Assembly: GCF_030160295.1 (NCBI RefSeq)
Contig: NZ_BSOB01000046.1
Location: forward strand, 466,962-530,961
Origin: Dyella acidisoli
Lineage (GTDB): Bacteria > Pseudomonadota > Gammaproteobacteria > Xanthomonadales > Rhodanobacteraceae
Direction of reading: 5' to 3'
Length of the DNA: 64,000 nucleotides
The notes under the pieces were generated by a model. It was given only the letters and a program-made list of their open reading frames with translations. It was not told where the DNA came from and searched no databases. Both the position numbers and the translations under genes were made by a program. The stretch's first letter is position 1, and each line of letters begins with the position of its first letter. Shown one piece after another: positions 63,961 to 64,000 of this stretch.

Positions 63961-64000
63961 CCCCCTCTCCCCTCCGGGGAGAGGGTTGGGGTGAGGGGCC
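63961..64000. repeat. Family C arm at the window edge
   Basis: CCCCTCTCCCCTCCGGGGAG with GTTGGGGTGAGGGG runs into the end of the window, in left-arm orientation, upstream of lysAC. Its partner, and any gene inside, would lie beyond the window. Confidence 0.88.

Overview
The window is a chromosome segment of a high-GC gammaproteobacterium, most likely of the order Lysobacterales (Xanthomonadales) and probably the Dyella/Luteibacter/Rhodanobacter branch. Three things point there. The aspartate kinase/diaminopimelate decarboxylase fusion (61231-63843) and the murL-murD2 pair (57956-60665) are both typical of this order. The gene set (pilT-pilU, proC-yggT, aroK-aroB, tamA-tamB, GH17-GT2 glucan synthase) fits as well. 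Species cannot be fixed from the window. No tRNA, rRNA, CRISPR array, phage or plasmid module was seen.

Layout. 1-5.8 kb: end of pyrB, a lipoprotein gene, an IS5-family insertion sequence, and the type IV pilus retraction ATPases pilT-pilU. 6-16 kb: housekeeping metabolism, namely proC-yggT, a pdxH-yjbQ-binding-protein cluster, a glycerate-kinase-like gene, an orphan response regulator, aroK-aroB, a WGR-domain gene and hemE. 16-31.5 kb: an exported S15-like hydrolase, a sugar transporter, a DinG-type helicase, a MAPEG protein, tyrA, mrcB with a small lipoprotein gene, an epimerase plus TPR-protein pair, and relA. 31.6-44.8 kb: hrpA, dps, an ndvB-like glucan synthase, and tamA-tamB. 45-57.7 kb is more accessory: an uncharacterised TPR membrane protein with an FkbM-like methyltransferase, a drug-efflux MFS pump, a GH92 enzyme, an M13 peptidase, a tiny exported peptide, and a degenerate MASE1 sensor-kinase-like protein. 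57.9-64 kb: murD2-murL, a DUF559 nuclease cassette, and lysAC.

The most distinctive feature is a dense set of palindromic repeats. Family A (core GTAGGTTGGGG...) lies at gene 3' ends and supplies two stop codons. Family B (core CGTCATTCCCGC, like neisserial dRS3) is paired around short spacers; one copy is split by the IS. Family C is an arm of about 50 bp with the hairpin CCCTCTCCCC/GGGGAGAGGG ending in CTCGCGAG, and it occurs as facing pairs. One facing pair is inserted in frame inside hrpA, one lies between the GH92 and M13 genes, and one encloses a DUF559 PD-(D/E)XK-type nuclease gene whose ribosome binding site abuts one arm and whose last codons and stop lie in the other. I infer that family C may be a nuclease-associated mobile palindrome, comparable in logic to REP/RAYT but with a different enzyme. 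This is the main candidate for an undescribed system.
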